Positions 5,686 to 5,976 of a DNA stretch of 5,976 nucleotides are shown here, piece after piece. The translations under genes were made by a program, and so were the position numbers. The notes beneath the pieces are model-generated. The model did not search any database and had not been told where the DNA came from. It worked only from the letters and a program-made list of their open reading frames with translations. Position 1 is the stretch's first letter. Every line of letters starts with the position of its first letter. Origin of the DNA: Clostridiales bacterium (GTDB lineage: Bacteria; Bacillota; Clostridia; Peptostreptococcales; Natronincolaceae); contig JAAZJW010000204.1 in NCBI GenBank assembly GCA_012800145.1, forward strand, positions 1-5,976. The letters run 5' to 3'.

Positions 5686-5827
5686 AATAAACGTTTCAGA
5701 ATTGGCTCATCAGGACTTAGACCGGATTGTTTTGTATATTGTAGGGAGGCAACCGTCAGGAGAAAATATTCTGTGGCGGTTTTTTTATGACTATTTTTGG
5801 CTTTTTCCTACATTTGGCTATAAATAA
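5678..5827 (+). pseudogene. RelE/ParE-type toxin, truncated after about 22 codons
   Basis: The start MYKINVSELAHQDLDRIV (5678-5731) is typical of RelE/ParE-superfamily toxins, which are usually about 90-100 residues and either cleave mRNA on the ribosome or attack gyrase. Its ATG overlaps the restored end of the antitoxin gene by 8 bases, the usual operon layout. Resemblance to the family ends near residue 22 (5743). The frame then runs through GR and the translated terminator copy (QPSGENILWRFF) to a TAA at 5825-5827, giving a 49-residue product without the catalytic region. The toxin is very probably inactive. The precise subfamily cannot be told from 22 residues. Confidence 0.8.
5750..5788 (+). 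terminator. Near-identical second copy of the rpsI terminator hairpin
   Basis: This 39-base unit matches 5087-5125 at 38 positions. The single difference is T5769 versus C5106, which turns a G-C pair into G-U and keeps the stem. Sequence similarity stops at both edges. It should terminate transcription coming from the toxin-antitoxin remnant. It lies exactly where the toxin gene loses its family resemblance. Confidence 0.85.
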
Positions 5828-5864
5828 TGATATAATATTCATACATATAATATTGTTTATCCTT

Positions 5865-5895
5865 TTGGCTCAAAGTATCCAACGGATTATATAAT
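5865..5895 (+). promoter_or_regulatory. Candidate promoter for the gene at 5927
   Basis: TTGGCT (5865-5870) and TATATA (5888-5893) are 17 bases apart, and TATAAT at 5890-5895 gives a 19-base alternative. It sits about 32 bases before the start codon and behind the terminator copy. The surrounding sequence is very AT-rich, with further TATAAT boxes at 5831-5836 and 5846-5851, so the exact site is uncertain. Confidence 0.4.
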
Positions 5896-5926
5896 AAATA
5901 TCTTTAAATAAGAAGGAGTGGTCAAC

Positions 5927-5976
5927 ATGTTAGAAAATGATATTTTACAAAATCCATGGGATATTTTTGATGGCAT
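5927..5976 (+). CDS. Unidentified protein, N-terminal fragment cut by window end
   Basis: Only the first 16 codons are visible: MLENDILQNPWDIFDG. The start is supported by AAGGAG at 5913-5918, about eight bases before the ATG, and by promoter-like sequence upstream. The fragment is acidic with aromatic residues and has no signal peptide. I do not recognise the family, and too little is present to assign a function. It is transcriptionally separate from rpsI and from the toxin-antitoxin remnant. Confidence 0.6.
   Translation, partial: MLENDILQNPWDIFDG

Overview
The window looks like a chromosomal segment of a low- to mid-GC Firmicute of the class Clostridia. It carries the order ecfA1-ecfA2-ecfT-truA-rplM-rpsI, which is the usual arrangement downstream of the rpoA-rplQ ribosomal cluster in that phylum. 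AGGAGG-type ribosome binding sites, TTGACA/TATAAT-like promoters and the protein sequences agree with this. A genus cannot be named from the sequence alone.

Region 1 (1-251) is non-coding. It holds a minus-strand copy of a dispersed 'TGTCATCCTGAG...GCGAAGGATCT' repeat, a weak terminator-like hairpin, AT-rich candidate -10 boxes and a 10-bp palindrome. Region 2 (252-2732) is a tight three-gene operon with overlapping genes. It encodes the two ATPases and the transmembrane coupling protein of an energy-coupling factor (ECF) vitamin/metal transporter. No substrate-binding S-component is present, so this is the shared type of module that serves S-components encoded elsewhere.

Region 3 (2730-3331) is a roughly 600-bp gene-free gap where the operon would normally run on into truA. 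It contains a 344-bp non-coding foldback element with 19-bp perfect terminal inverted repeats that begins on the ecfT stop codon. After it come two more units of the dispersed repeat, in the opposite orientation to the copy upstream of ecfA1. Region 4 (3332-5123) contains truA (tRNA pseudouridine synthase), then a strong promoter, a structured leader, rplM (L13), rpsI (S9) and a terminator.

Region 5 (5126-5827) is accessory and decayed. Five hairpins with a shared GGGGAC-like core but different self-complementary arms run into a Phd/YefM-family antitoxin gene that has lost its 5' end. That gene is also frameshifted at a 7-bp tandem repeat. The overlapping RelE/ParE-type toxin gene is cut after about 22 codons by a 39-bp near-identical copy of the rpsI terminator hairpin. 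Region 6 (5828-5976) has a candidate promoter, a good ribosome binding site and the first 16 codons of an unidentified gene running off the window.

The genes with clear function are ordinary housekeeping genes. The unusual material is in the intergenic DNA: the foldback element, the hairpin array, the duplicated terminator, the broken toxin-antitoxin pair, and two competing stems in the rplM leader.
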